A stretch of 64,000 nucleotides of DNA from Madurella fahalii. Taxonomy: Eukaryota > Ascomycota > Sordariomycetes > Sordariales. Positions 51,085 through 63,520 of the stretch are shown here, in pieces. Location of the stretch: positions 4,030,001-4,094,000 of the forward strand of contig CM056878.1 of assembly GCA_029876055.1 (NCBI GenBank). Direction: 5' to 3'. The position numbers were made by a program, and so were the translations under genes. Under the pieces are notes generated by a model. That model was not told where the DNA came from. It saw only the letters and a program-made list of their open reading frames with translations, and did not search any database. The first letter of the stretch is position 1; the number at the start of each line of letters is the position of its first letter.

Positions 51085-54003
51085 AGTGAAGGGTGGGAAT
51101 AGGGGCTGATCTCGCAGGTACGTCTTATGAACCTCCAAGTTTCTCAAATGGCACTACTTGGGGTTTATATAGACGTGAAGGCGCGACATAAGGATGCGGG
51201 CTACGAGCGGGTAGTCAGGCTATGGACGACTTTGCAGTCCGTACTTGTCGCAATTGTTATGGGTACACTACTGTCATCCTTCTGCACAACCGTAGCTCTG
51301 TCAGATTCTAGAAGTCAAATTCTGCACTAGGCTTCCATCCGCGCTCCAACCACCGCAGTTCGCGGGACACAAAACGGGATGTCGGGCCAGGGGTTCGCGG
51401 GCCACGGCCGCGGGCTCGGGCTTATCGCCTTCTCACCGAACTCTACCCCACTGATATCTTTTGCTTTGTGCAAGCTTGGCAGATGATGAGTGGATTCGCG
51501 GGCCGACGACATAGAATTGAGGGCCTTGTCTGCCCCCCTTTGGGCAAACCTGGAATGCATCCATACCCTATCCACCTATGAGAAGGTTGCACAAGCAAGA
51601 CTAGGATAAAGCAAGCCACCATGCAGGCTAAACCAGGTAGCGTATCCTGAGGCTGAGGTCAAACGTTCTTCTTTGCAGGGCATTCTAGGGAGCTCTGCGC
51701 GGGGCATGGTCAGCGTCAAGTTCCCGTAACTCGCTTTCGGGACCGTAAAGCAGGTCATCCACCCGGCAACTAGGAGAGGAGTATCTGTGCTTCTACCAAG
51801 AGGCATTACTCGGAAAGACAAGTTCTTTCTGTTCAAGTACCTAGAGCCGCTAATGCAGCCCCCAAGTCCTGTACTGCAACTCAACCCGCCTTGAGGCTTT
51901 GGAAAATGAGACACCTAATGCCGGTAACGGACCCGAGTATAGGGGTATAGTGCCCGCGTCTATTTTTGGAGACGGGCACGCGCATGCCTCGCGCTCAACC
52001 CGGGACTGCGACCTGTGGTCGCCGATTGAGGCTGGTGTGAGCCTCCAGATCGTCTTCTCTACCATCGTGACAGGACTAGGCCTCTCCGAGGGTGCTGCCC
52101 CCCAGCACGGGCCGGCCGGATACTGCGAAGCACGTTTCAACTGTGTCGCTTATGGATAGTTTGGGTGGGAGGCACGGCATTTATATTAATCGACAGGCAG
52201 AGTGCAACGGTGAGTAGCAATCTCACGACCAGAATCGGGAAGGTGTGAAATCGCCGTGGCCTGACAATACGACCAACTCATCCCGCAGCTGTCACGTTTA
52301 GTCCCGACAAATAGCATGCCCAGTGTTTTCGGCACCGAGTCTTCTAGTCCTTTAACTCTGCCGATCACAAAGCTATTGCGAACTAGTGAGGTGAACGTGC
52401 ATCCTGGCGGCGTCATGGACATGGCTGCGGACGATTTGATAGGGAGTGACTTTACCCGCCCCAGGACGAGTGCGGCTGGATTTAACCGGAGTGCTACACG
52501 GGAGAGTTCGGACGACTAATCCCACGGGCCGGATCATTGGATTCATGATCTGGTCTAAAGATAACTCGATTCACGGGGCAGCCGTCCACACGGCCTTGTT
52601 GAACGTCATGTGGACCAATGATGAACGTAAGAGGAGACGAGGTCGACTCGTTCTCTGTTCCAAACGGTAGGAGCTTCTGCAGAAGACCGATACAGTAACA
52701 CGTGGTAGTTTTGGGCTTGGTGAGACTGTAGATCGTCAGGTGGAGCCTATAATTCGCAATGGTTAAGGTTAGATTGCCTGCAGCTTGTCATCTAGGTGGC
52801 CGCATCCCGGGGCGACCTACCGAGCGCCCCTTAATCAAAGCAATTTGTCGATATTAACATCCACAACCAGGTTGATACCCTGGAACTAAAATGTGTAGAT
52901 CTATTTCATAGGACATATGGCACTTGCACTGCTTCTACGATAATGAAGAGTTACGCTATTTTATCGTCTATGGTGAAATCCGACGCAGTTTCTCCGTCAG
53001 CGAGATTCATGACGGTAGGGTTCAGGTAAAATTATGGTGACGAAAGCACGCACATCCTCATTGATTTTCACCGGAGATCGCTCGTACGCCTACTACAATA
53101 TTGGAGCTTAAAGACTGCTTAGGAATGAGTAGCCTTCGTACCCGTAGTACTGATGCCCCTGGCTTTGGTCTGTTCCTTTAACCTCAGCGATTTTGATTAG
53201 AATATCCTCTCGCAATAAAATTTAGTATCGAAGAAAAAGAACCAGACCGCGTCTCACTTTGAACTTGGAGTTTGGAGAGCGTTGTAGACTTGCGGAATTA
53301 CTTGGACACCTAGGTAGGCAAAAAGGTCGAGAAACGAGCTCTAAATCATCGGGACATAAGGTAATAATGATGTGTAGTGAGCAGTTGAGCCGATTAGCCA
53401 GCCACCTGGATGGATAAAGCCTCAGCTTACGGCAGGGCATTGCAGCAGGAGCATCGGACCACGGGGTTGTGCTCAATGATGCCATTTTAGAGCCGGTGAT
53501 CAGGCATTGCACCCTTTCGGCAAGTCGACGAACGGCAGAGTGTGGGATTGCTCTTTCTTTGCTGAAAGCTGGAAAGGCTTCTATCCTAATTACCTACCGG
53601 TATCGGTGAATTATTGCACGGTCTGGTGGCAGTGCAATGTACCGGCGCCCTATGTTTCCGACTTGAACAAGGCTATCTCTCTCCGACTAAGTTACCTCGC
53701 GCCTTCTCCTGGTGAGGATAAAGCAACAATTCTCTCACACAGAGTCTCTTCAAAAGTGAACTTTAACCCAATCGCATCTAAGTAATACCCTCGCAAAGAT
53801 CATTCCCATTTGATCAATCATCAGCAACTCACTGACCGAGTGAGTCAGCCCGCCATTCTGCGCCCCACACCACAACCGCGACTCGAGCATAAAAACCTAA
53901 CAGGGCAAGGTATTCATGACCGTCCCGGCGGTTGTAATCTGAGTTGCTTTGTCCTATTTTAATACATTCCAGCACCCCTCAACAAGGTACATATATCAGC
54001 ACC
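51085..54003. other. Gene-free stretch, about 2.9 kb
   Basis: Upstream of the laccase (minus) and of the SGNH hydrolase (plus). Frames of up to 112 codons exist on both strands, but they begin at non-ATG codons or have no recognisable content. No repeats or RNA genes seen. It is the longest unassigned stretch in the window. Confidence 0.4.
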
Positions 54004-54921
54004 ATGGCGGACCAAGCCGAACCACCGACCAAGCCTAACCCTAACCCGGACCCCGGCACCAGCGCGAACGATGCCACCGCCGCCCTCGTCGCAGCCCTCA
54101 CAGCGCCCTTGACGCCGCTAGCGAAATACAAGTTCCGCTCCCACCAGACCTCCAAGACAACCCACCTGCCTCTCCTGCAGCAGCACCACCACCAGCACCC
54201 CCCCACAGTCGTCCTGCTGGGCGACTCCATGTTCGAGCGCATGATCACGATAGACGAGTCCTCCAACCTAGTCGAGCCCTGGCCGTCGGCGGCCATGCTC
54301 CCCGACAGCGAGCTGCCGGCGGGAACGGGGCGGTTGCGCGGCGTGTTCAACGCCAGCGTGGGCGGGGACAGGGTGGCGAACATTGCGTATCGGCTGGTGG
54401 GTGAGCGATTTCCGGACGATCCCAAGAAGGATCTGCCCGGGCTGATGGAGACTTTGATCCGGTACGGCGGCGGCGGAGACGGAGGCGGAGGCGGAGGCGG
54501 GGAGGGGGTGAAGGTGTGGGTTGTTCAGGCGGGGACGAATGATTTGTCGGCGAAGAAGGGGCTGGCGGACAGGAATCGGGATGCGCTGAGGGTGGTGCTG
54601 AGGGCGTTGTTGGGGATGCCGGCGCGCTCCAAGACGGGGAAGGAGTCCAGGGTCCTGGTGACGGGGTTGTTTTATAGGAAGGATGTGTCGCGGGAGCTGG
54701 TGGATGAGGCGAACGCAAAACTAGCGGACATGGTGAGGGGGCTGAACCGAGAGCTTGGGATTGAGAAGGTCGTGTTTCTCCCTGCAATCAGCGAGGTCAA
54801 GACGGAAGAGCATTTGGTGGACCACGTGCATTTGAGGCTGGACGGTTATCGGGTGTGGATGAGGGAGCTGTTTCCGGCTGTGGTAGGGTTGTTGAAGGAA
54901 ATGGACGGAGAAATCGCCTGA
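54004..54921 (+). CDS. SGNH/GDSL-type hydrolase
   Basis: Intronless, 305 residues starting MADQAEPPTKPNPNPDPG. After a disordered N-terminus (to about residue 70), VVLLGDSMFERM carries the block I GDS with the nucleophilic Ser; FNASVGGDRVANIAYRL is block II with the oxyanion Gly; VWVVQAGTNDLS is block III with the Asn; LVDHVHLRLDGY is block V with the D-x-x-H pair. A Gly run interrupts the helix before block III. The layout is that of platelet-activating-factor acetylhydrolase-like esterases (PF13472). No signal peptide, so probably cytosolic. Substrate unknown. A TTG-initiated extension of 20 codons exists, but the ATG is preferred. Confidence 0.85.
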   Translation: MADQAEPPTKPNPNPDPGTSANDATAALVAALTAPLTPLAKYKFRSHQTSKTTHLPLLQQHHHQHPPTVVLLGDSMFERMITIDESSNLVEPWPSAAMLPDSELPAGTGRLRGVFNASVGGDRVANIAYRLVGERFPDDPKKDLPGLMETLIRYGGGGDGGGGGGGEGVKVWVVQAGTNDLSAKKGLADRNRDALRVVLRALLGMPARSKTGKESRVLVTGLFYRKDVSRELVDEANAKLADMVRGLNRELGIEKVVFLPAISEVKTEEHLVDHVHLRLDGYRVWMRELFPAVVGLLKEMDGEIA

Positions 54922-55038
54922 TCTCACACCGGCCGCAGGAGTGGAATTTCTACAGACTGCGAGACCGATCTCATCTTACATCCGTAAGAAGTAGTGGACA
55001 TTCAACTATGTCATAGCCGAGAGCATCCTATTCTCAAG

Positions 55039-56614
55039 TTAGTTGTGACAAGCGCCGGAACATATGGGATAGAATTGCCTAGCCATTTCTTGGTTGTACG
55101 CGATTATGAGTCTCTGCGCCCATTTACTCTGCTTTGAGAGCCAGATTCGAGCGTTGTCTGACTTTCGGGAGTGCTTGTTGTACCAGTCATCCAGGTCTTC
55201 GAGGTCTTCGGGATCTCCGGCATTGTCTGACCTTGATTCACCCACCGCATCGGATATCCGACACAGGGTCTCCCAGTTGGCGTAAGCCTCAGCCGGTGCT
55301 TGCCAGCGAGCATGGTACTCCTGTCGAAGAAAGCCAACCTTGCCCTGATATCGCATTCTCACGATGGTCAAGTTCTCACGGTAGTAGTCGATGGGCGCCC
55401 GATTCCCCGAGAGCTCGGGAAACTTGATCGAGAGACACCCTCAATTTCGGCATCCGGAGAATGGCTCGGGACACTCGCACTACCAGATCACCGAAAGCTG
55501 GTGACATCGGCATTATGTAGCGTACGATGGGTGGATTACCTCCCGGGAGACAATACAATCGTCCTTACGGCGTAGCGAAGCGGGCCTCGATTTCGACCAT
55601 CTCCAAGAGCGGCCAAGAAGGGACCCCATCTGCGCCGCTAGGGGTATTCCCAGCAGTGGGCCAAAACAGGACAGAGCTGAGAAGATTACCCCCAGTCGGT
55701 CTAGGGCTCCTCAATTGCCGAGATAAAATGTGTAAAGCAGGGCTAAGCCTGTCTATCACAGATACCTGGCAATCATCACGCTGATCGCGGGCGAGAGAGG
55801 GAGGCTCAGTGTGGAGCCACAAATCCCGGAGATTGGCCATCATCGGATCGGACAGACTGGTGGCCAGCAAGTTCCTCTGCCTGGCCTTCACCGCTTCGGC
55901 AGGTATGTATGGCTCGAAAAGTCCCCACCGGACCCGGGTTGCCGAAGGGCACGTAGAAATCAACTTTAAAAGCCAGGCGGGATGAGAGTTGCGGGGAGCA
56001 TGATCATTGTGCGCCTTCTAAACCACCGTGAGGCTCGAGACACCCGAAACAGTGGGAAAGATCCACGCCGAAGGATGATTCTCACACGCCCCATCAGGAA
56101 AGAAAGAGAGGAGAGGCTCGGAGGAACGAAGTGGGCCAGCTCGAATATGAACATGCAATCTCAGACTAGGCGTTTTGAGCGAGGGAGGCTGATTCTAGAA
56201 ACGGGTTTGTTGTAAGATCCGAAATGTTCAGCTACCGGGCCTGGCAAAAGTGCAGCGTAGCTTACCCAGCAGATTGCGACCAAGCTCCACAGAAGCTTCA
56301 AGTCAGAGTACATCTTTCAGGTTGCATTGTTGGTTAAAGGGGATGCTAGTACCCGAGCGTTTCCGGGGCCAAGGTCCCGAGAGAATTTCGTACCGGAAAG
56401 ACTCAATATAGTGCCTTCGACGACCACTCAAGAGAAGACACTCGAGCATCGGTATGTCGTGGGCAACAATGGAGAGAGAGCGAAAAAGATGCCGTTCCAT
56501 GACATACTGCCACCGGCGCGAGAGGGGTGCAAAAGTTGATAGCTTGGCCGGTAAGTTCTGGATATCCACATGTGCGAAGACCAGGTCAAAGATCTCTTGC
56601 GGGAGCTTGTCCAT
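55039..56614 (-). pseudogene. F-box protein, decayed
   Basis: Starts intact: MDKLPQEIFDLVFAHVDIQN, with LPAKLSTFAPLSRRWQYVME, is an F-box of the fungal type, which would recruit a target to an SCF ubiquitin ligase. LSGRRRHYIESFRYEI is the usual next block. A TGA falls near 56303. Family-like pieces continue further on: RLSPALHILSRQLRSPRPTG, SSVLFWPTAGNTPS, PSWPLLEMVEIEARFATP, then a single TAA (55565-55567), then GGNPPIVRYIMPMS in the same frame, and a last piece ending NQEMARQFYPICSG in another frame. The TAA fits a CAA to TAA (CpA to TpA) change. Several lesions make a functional product unlikely. Confidence 0.65.
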
Positions 56615-57724
56615 AGTGCCGGCTATCGAGACAACCAAGGTAAGGGCAGTTGTATTGAGAGAGAATCGATGCACACCAGTCACGAGGAACGGGGTTTTTG
56701 AGCGTGGATAGATTCGGATTTATGTGAAGCGGCGAGCATGGATGACTCCAACTGGGAGCGGTAAAAGAAGTCATATTTGCTGCGTTGAGGGTTGACAAAC
56801 CATGACATTGGCAACATATTGACTCCCAGCCCTGTCAGCATCTAGGTACCGTACAGAAAGTAGCGGATTGCCAACCTCCACATCAGCGCGATGCCACAAA
56901 CCTATACAAATCCGCTCCCCTCTCTGGTTTCTCGCTGAGTCATATAACTAAGGTACATATGGCACCTGGTACATAGTGCCCGTAATATTGATGTCTCTGT
57001 TGGTGACATTGAGTGATTGTGGAAAGCGGAGCGGTAGGGATTTAATACGATCATGCTTTTCTAAGGTAATACAATACCTGGGTTACACAACTCGAGAGTT
57101 GTGATTTAGTTGTAGGGGGAGGCCAAATGCAACCCCATCGTTGTTGGTAGAGCTGGCGTGTTAGACAAGGAGGCCGGGAGTAACGGAAGAAGTTTGCGAA
57201 TATCATGCAGGCCTGAGAGCACGGCACCTTATCGTACGTCACAATCCTTGGTCGAGTTTTACCCCCGTAAATACTCCAAGATACCATACAGGAGCTTCTC
57301 GTTAGATATAGCCCGGCGCGTCACGACTCTTCTGCTCTGATCGGCTTAGGAATTCGGGTTTGTGGTGTGAGCAGAAACCGTTTGGGCCAAGACGGCTGCA
57401 AGGCCAAGGGCGTTTTGCCAAGGCGGGCGCTCGCAAACGGTGTAACCAGCCCATGCAGCGCCTTGTTTGCATGACATCAGAATGCCATCTGCTTCCCTCC
57501 TTGTCTCCACTGTATTTTCCTTGCCCGTCGAATCGCTGCAGAGTTCGATGAGCGACGCTGAGATGTTGACGATCGCATCGAGAAATGCCGTCCACCCGAC
57601 TCCATCAGCAACTGCAGCAACGCTCCCTCCACCCGACGCTTGCCGGACCATTGACGTCACCGTCGCGATGGCGCTCAAAGTCGCAACCTTGGACGCCACG
57701 CAACCGCCATTGGCTCGTCCCCTC
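56615..57724. other. Intergenic, about 1.1 kb
   Basis: Between the F-box start and the catalase promoter. A minus-strand frame at 57346-57747 is open for 133 codons but covers the catalase promoter; see the rejected list. Confidence 0.4.
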
Positions 57725-57732
57725 ATTATATG
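57725..57732 (+). promoter_or_regulatory. Likely TATA box of the catalase gene
   Basis: ATTATATG lies about 70 bp before the catalase ATG, inside otherwise GC-rich DNA. Confidence 0.4.
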
Positions 57733-57799
57733 ATGGCTCGTCTTCATCCAAACTGGCTACCCTCCAGCTGCGCGTAGCTTCCCATCGCCTCCTTGGTCA

Positions 57800-60138
57800 A
57801 TGGCAACTCTTCTTCCCGACACCATGCAAAAAGTCCAGCACGCTGTCCTTGGGCCCCGCGAGGGGGACAAGCTTGCCGACCTGAAAAACGAAACAAAGGA
57901 GATGACGCAAAAGATGCGCTTGACGACCGACTACGGTGTTAAGCAGACCACAGCCGACGACTGGCTCAAGGCTATCGACCAGGACAAGGCAGGACCATTG
58001 TTGCTGGAGGACCCGTTTGCTCGTGAGAGAGTGCGTGCTCGACCCCGTTTCACTCATCCCAACATATCCGCTGGTTCCTAACTGCCCATCAGATTACCAG
58101 ATTTGACCACGAGAGGATCCCGGAGCGAGTCGTTCATGCCCGTGGCAGCGGCGCTTTCGGAAAGTTCAGGGTGTTTGAGAGCGCCGAGGATGTCACCTTT
58201 GCCCCTGTCTTGACTGATACCTCGCGTGAGACTCCTGTCTTTGTTCGCTTTTCGACCGTGCTCGGTAGCCGCGGGAGCGCCGATACGGTGCGCGACGTGC
58301 GCGGCTTCGCTGTCAAGTTCTATACTAAGGAGGGCAATTGGGATATCGTGGGCAACAACATTCCTGTCTTCTTCATTCAGGATGCCATCAAGTTCCCCGA
58401 CGTCATCCACGCTGGCAAGCCCGAGCCTCACAATGAGGTACCCCAGGCCCAGACGGCCCACAACAACTTCTGGGACTTCCAGCACAACCACACCGAGTCC
58501 ACGCACATGTTCATGTGGGCGGTAAGTGCCAATCACCGAGTCATGGTTCTCCGCGGCCTTTGGATCGGATTGCTAACGGGCTTGCAGATGAGCGACCGGG
58601 CCATCCCGCGCTCGTACCGTATGATGCAAGGCTTCGGCGTCAACACTTTCACCCTGATCAACGCAAAGGGCGAGCGCCACTTTGTGAAGTTTATCTGGAC
58701 CCCGGAGCTCGGTGTTCATTCGCTGGTATGGGACGAGGCGCTCAAGCTTGCCGGGCAGGACCCGGATTTCCACCGCAAGGACCTCTGGGAGGCCATCGAG
58801 AACGGCGCGTACCCCAAGTGGAAGTTTGGGATCCAAGTCATCCCAGAAGCCGACGAGCACAAGTTCGACTTTGATATCCTCGACGCTACCAAGATCTGGC
58901 CCGAGGATCTGGTTCCGACGCGCTACATCGGCGAGCTGGAGCTCAACCGCAACCCCGACGAGTTCTTTCCCCAGACCGAGCAGATTGCTTTTTGCACCAG
59001 CCACGTTGTCCCGGGGATCGGCTTTTCTGACGACCCCCTGCTCCAGGGCCGCAACTTCAGCTACTTTGACACGCAGATATCTCGCCTGGGCGTCAACTTC
59101 CAGGAGCTCCCCATCAACAGGCCCGTCTGCCCCGTGATGAACTTCAACCGCGACGGTGCCATGCGCCACACGATCACGCGCGGAACGGTCAACTACTGGC
59201 CTAACCGCTTCGAATCCTGTCCGCCGGCGACGCATGAAGAGGGAGGCTACGTTGAGTACGCCCAGAAGGTGGTCGGCATGAAGGCGCGCATGCGAAGCGA
59301 GAAGTTCAAGGATCACTTCAGCCAGGCGCAGATGTTCTGGAACAGCATGTCGACCATCGAAAAGAACCACATCATCAACGCCTTCATGTTTGAGCTCGAC
59401 CATTGCGAGGACCCCGTCGTATACAGCCGCATGGTCCAGCGCCTCGCCGACATTGATCTCGGCCTGGCGCAGATGGTCGGCGAGATGGTAGGCGGGGACG
59501 TGCCCAAGGAAGGCCGGCCCAACCACGGCCGGAAGGCGTCTGCTCTAAGCCAGACCGAGTTCCCCGGCGCATCGCCCACCATCGCGGGGCGGCGCGTCGC
59601 GATTCTCGTCGCCGACGGCTACGACCCCGTGGCTTACGGGGCCGCCTACGCCGCCATCACGGCCGGGCTGGCGATCCCGCTCGTCATCGGCGCCAAGCGC
59701 AGCACGGTCACAGCCGCGGGAGGCGCGTCGTCGGTGCAGCCGCATCACCACCTGGAAGGGTTCCGCTCGACCATGGTGGACGCCATCTTCATCCCCGGAG
59801 GCGAGGAGTCGGTCAAGACACTAGCCAAGAACGGGCGGGCGTTGCACTGGATCAGAGAGGCGTTTGGCCATCTCAAGGCGATCGGTGCCACGGGCGAGGC
59901 GGTTGATCTGGTGAACAAGACGGTTGCGCTGCCAGCTGTAACTGTTTCCGAGTCGGGGGATGTGCACGACAGCTATGGCGTCGTGACACTGCGGGACGTA
60001 AGGCCGGGGAGTCTGAGCGAGGCTGTCACGATTGCCAAGGGCGCCAAGGGGTTCTTGGAGAGTTTCTTCTGGGAGATTTCACAGCACCGGAATTGGGAAA
60101 GGGAGTTGGCTGGGTTGCACAGCCAGGTTGCCTTCTAG
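57800..60138 (+). CDS. cat-1: Large-subunit catalase, CAT-1 type
   Basis: Exons 57800-58030, 58093-58521 and 58588-60138, all phase 0; 736 residues. Decomposes H2O2. The N-terminus has no signal peptide (MATLLPDTMQKVQHAVLGPR) and continues with LTTDYGVKQTTADDWL as in Neurospora CAT-1. RIPERVVHARGSGAFGKF carries the catalytic His, VGNNIPVFFIQDAIKFPD the Asn, and NFSYFDTQISRLG the haem-ligand Tyr. HNNFWDFQHNH and SYRMMQGFGVNTF are further signatures. After about residue 560 comes the DJ-1/PfpI-like C-terminal domain of large-subunit catalases (RRVAILVADGYDPV, IFIPGGEESVKTL, FGHLKAIGATGEAV). The second intron is 66 nt without an in-frame stop, so retention would add 22 residues within the haem domain. 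Confidence 0.95.
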
Positions 60139-61680
60139 TGTACAATACTTACCACGGTAGTAATTATGAGCACGATGTTTGTTCTGTTGTCACTAGGTGT
60201 AACGGTGGACCCAGTGCGTTGTCAAGTCTCATTTGTAGTATTCCCGACTTTTCCATGGTTCAGGCGAGCAAGAATTGTAGGTAGCCTCTCCAAAAGTCTC
60301 CAAAAGTTGCGCTGTATGTACAATGCATACCGTAGCCCCATCATGTGGCGGGAGAGGTGGGGTGAGGGGTTGCATCCCGTGATTGATGCGAACCTCTTGA
60401 CTGTGAGCACCTGCTGCCTTGTTGGTGTCTACCTTAATATCCTGTTGCCTGAAGACGTCTGCAGAGATGCTCCACCGAGAGCTTCTTGGTGCACTGCTTT
60501 TTGGTGGCGAACTCCCATCCTGAGGTAGCCGGGAACCGTCGATATCGGGGTTCAAAGAGGGAATCGGGCATACATTTGCGCCTCAATTCTCGTTGCTTAC
60601 ATCGTGACCATGACCGATTTCCTCCGTCTGTGGCTGCACAAAATTTCCACCCTGGTCGCCGTGCCGCACCCATGCATCCCAACCGGGTGAGGGAGCCGGC
60701 CCAAACCGGCGGCCGCACTTGAAGCTCAGGCGACCGATGCTGAGAATAGGCACTTGGTCACTGGGCTGGAGTTACACACACCCTCAGCCTGATCGGGTGA
60801 CGCGCGTACTGCCATACAGTACCTCACGGGTGATCAGGGTACACTGGACCTGCGACAGGAGGCGATCTCCAAAACCACATTAATTTTCCGAGAGCCCAGC
60901 CTTGTGCAGGGCAGATTGGTGCCTGTCGAAGCGTTGGCGGCCGACCAGGTCTTTTTTGCGCCTACGGCACGACTGGGCAGCTGGCAAGATCGCATTACCT
61001 GACATCTCTTTTGCTATGGGTTTCTACCATCCACAGAGAGGATTTCGATGTCGAACGGCTCCGACCGTTCGGAGACGAGGGCGCTCCGACGCGGCTGCAT
61101 GTCCTTGTCACGCAAACGTTGGGGGTCGTGGTTGCGTGGGTGCCGTGCAGGGAAATGCTGGGTGCTTTACAGTACAGGACTGCAGGTACCGTACATACGT
61201 ACATTACATGCTAAAGTCCTGCCCTGTGGGTATCCAGTGATGAAATGGATCGCTGAGCCAGAGTCCTGGTGCTCCGCCACACCTAGACCATGCACCCCTA
61301 CCCCAGGCCAAGACTGCTGCGGCTGCACCTAGGGTTGGCCCCTTGTGCGTCCTGCAAGGCACTGCAGCACCACAGGACATGATCTTGCAGCGGCCCGCAT
61401 GGCTCCCTCCCGTGATCTTATTTAACTGGCCGCGAATGGCACTTTTGCATGTCTCGATCATCACAACTTGGCACCAATAACCGTGCAACACCAATCAGTA
61501 CCTGCAGAGCTTAGCGCCGTTTCTCTCGACATCATCTTCCCCATCGCCAGTAAACCGTTCGATAGCCGCCTGCCTGGCCACTCCAAACGCGATCCAAAGT
61601 TCCCATCCTCGAAGCAAACCTCAACGTACCTTACCATATCCACCCGTGCCTACCGTCAGGTCCCGCGCCTGGTCGAAGCC
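60139..61680. other. Intergenic, about 1.5 kb
   Basis: 3' flank of catalase and promoter of the Cys/His-module gene. Frames are short and unsupported. No repeats of note. Confidence 0.45.
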
Positions 61681-63207
61681 ATGGCGAGGTCGGACATCAC
61701 CTACACCTACTATTACACGGGCCCTTCGGATTCTTCAGACGCGGCGGCCCGTGAGTCGGAAAGGTGCGGTGTCGAAGGCTGCGGCAAGAAGCAGTGCTAC
61801 TACGAAGACGGGAAGGAGAAAACTCGCATCTATTCCAAATACTGCTACCACCGTACGCTCGCTCTCATTTCCTCGTTTGTTACAAGACCGCCATGGCTAA
61901 CCCGTCCGTTCAGATACCTGCGAGCGAACTTTCCCGGTCGAGGAGGGCTACCACTGCGCGCACCCGAAGAAAAAGGAGTACCGATACTGCCGCGACCGTA
62001 TGTCTTGATCTTTCCGCTTTGTATGGTGCCCACCTAAACTAACAGCAATGAATCCAGACCAGAAATGCGTTGAACCCGGCTGCCGTGAACTCGGCGAGTA
62101 CCACGGCCGAAACGGCGACCCGTATGTGCCGTACGTCTGTGACCAACGTAAGTCCACTCCACCGGCACCATGTTCTCGCCGCTCACCGCTCACCCAATCC
62201 ACAGACCGCTGCACCGTGCCCCACTGCTACTCGCGAGCTGAAGACCGCCAGCAAAAGCGCTGCACTGCGCACACTACCAAGTGCACCGTCAGCGGTTGCG
62301 ACCGGCCCTGCCATCTGCACCGCGACGGCCGCCTGGACCTCGCCTGCGCCGTGCACTACGGCAACTTCAAGTGCGCCTGGGCCGGCTGCACCCGCCGCAA
62401 ACCGGGCTACGACATCAAGTACTGCCTGGCGCACAAATGCGCCATCCCGACCTGCGGCAACGGAAGGGACCCGAGCGGCGCCTCGGTCTGCGCGACCCGT
62501 AAGCCATCCCACCAACCTAATCACCGCCCCAATAGTTACCTACCTTTTTCACGCCACCGATCCAAATGGAATTACTAACCGCAACCCAAAAAAATACAGA
62601 CCGCTGCACCTTCCCCACCTGCCTCAACGCAGTCGCCGAGCCGTCGGACCCGTCCTCGCTGGCCTGCCTCGAAGAGCACACGTGCAAGACGGCGCGCTGC
62701 CTGTTCCCGCGCATCAGCAACGGCAGCGGCACCGCCGCCGCGGGCCTCTTCTGCCGCGCCCACACGTGCGGCATGCCGGGGTGCGCGCGCGAAGCCCGCC
62801 TGCCCGGGAGCCGGTACTGCGCCGAGCGGCACGCGTGCACGGTGGCGGGCTGCGCCGAGGCCCGGCTCGAGCCGCTCTCTTCTTCTTCTTCGGCGTCCGG
62901 GCCTGGGCGTGCGACGCTCTCCCCCACCGACTACGGAATGCCCGCCCTCGGCGGCAAGTGTGCTAAGCACGCTTCGGTGGGAGGCGGCGGCGGCCGGGAA
63001 CGCCGCGAGCGGGCCGCGTCGCTCGATGTGAGGGTCGATCTGGACGGGCTGAGGGAGCGGCTGGATCGTGATCGCAAGAGGTTGTCGGACGACGTGGGCA
63101 GGATGGTGAGGCTGGAACGGGAGAGGGAGGAGAGGGAGCGCAGGGAGCGGGATCGCGCCGAGGGCTACGGTGGGTATCCCGGCTGGGAGAGGTGGTATGA
63201 GCGATGA
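61681..63207 (+). CDS. Modular Cys/His-rich protein with about 11 C-x4-C-x(n)-C-x2-H units
   Basis: Exons 61681-61852, 61914-61997, 62058-62147, 62205-62498 and 62600-63207; 415 residues starting MARSDITYTYYYTG. From residue 30 to about 345 the chain is a tandem array of units C-x4-C-x(8-20)-C-x2(3)-H, e.g. RCTVPHC..KRCTAH, KCAWAGC..KYCLAH, KCAIPTC..SVCATH and TCGMPGC..RYCAERH. Each unit could bind one zinc ion. All four introns are phase 1 and split a His codon after its first base at a unit boundary, so internal exons are symmetrical and encode whole units. The array is followed by a charged coiled coil (RVDLDGLRERLDRDRKRLSD) and a short Gly/Trp tail. The unit resembles Cys/His repeats in some plant WRKY-associated proteins, but I know no fungal family name. 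No signal peptide; nuclear or cytosolic. Confidence 0.75.
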
Positions 63208-63227
63208 AAGGGGAGTGTAACAAGTTT

Positions 63228-63251
63228 GTTTCGTTTCGTTTCGTTTCGTTT
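63228..63251. repeat. GTTTC pentanucleotide repeat
   Basis: Nearly five perfect copies of GTTTC, about 20 bp after the stop codon of the Cys/His-module gene, in its 3' untranslated region. Confidence 0.9.
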
Positions 63252-63520
63252 GGTTGGTTTAGGTTTCTTTGAGGGCTGGGTTGGGATTGGTACTGGGACA
63301 TGGGCACGGTTGTTTAAAGGAGATACCCGGGGGTTGTCTTTTCGAGTTCGAGTCGCGTTGCGATTGAGCGCTTCACTTTTACATGCCAAGGGCGCTTGGC
63401 GATACGGCGCATGGAGTTCAATTGCAAGATTTGCTTTCTATCTCAAATTGTCCCGAACCTTTACTCCTGAACCCTGCTGTCTAATGCTGTGCGTAAATGC
63501 TAGAGCATGCTACCTGTATG

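Noticed and set aside
57346..57747. 133-codon minus-strand frame with a good ATG just upstream of catalase
   Set aside because: It covers the catalase TATA box and leader, starts only 53 bp from the catalase ATG, has no signal peptide or family match, and shows no intron. More likely a chance frame in GC-rich promoter DNA, though a divergent small gene is not excluded.
58573..59526. 317-codon antisense frame inside catalase
   Set aside because: Mirror of GC-rich catalase codons, without independent support.
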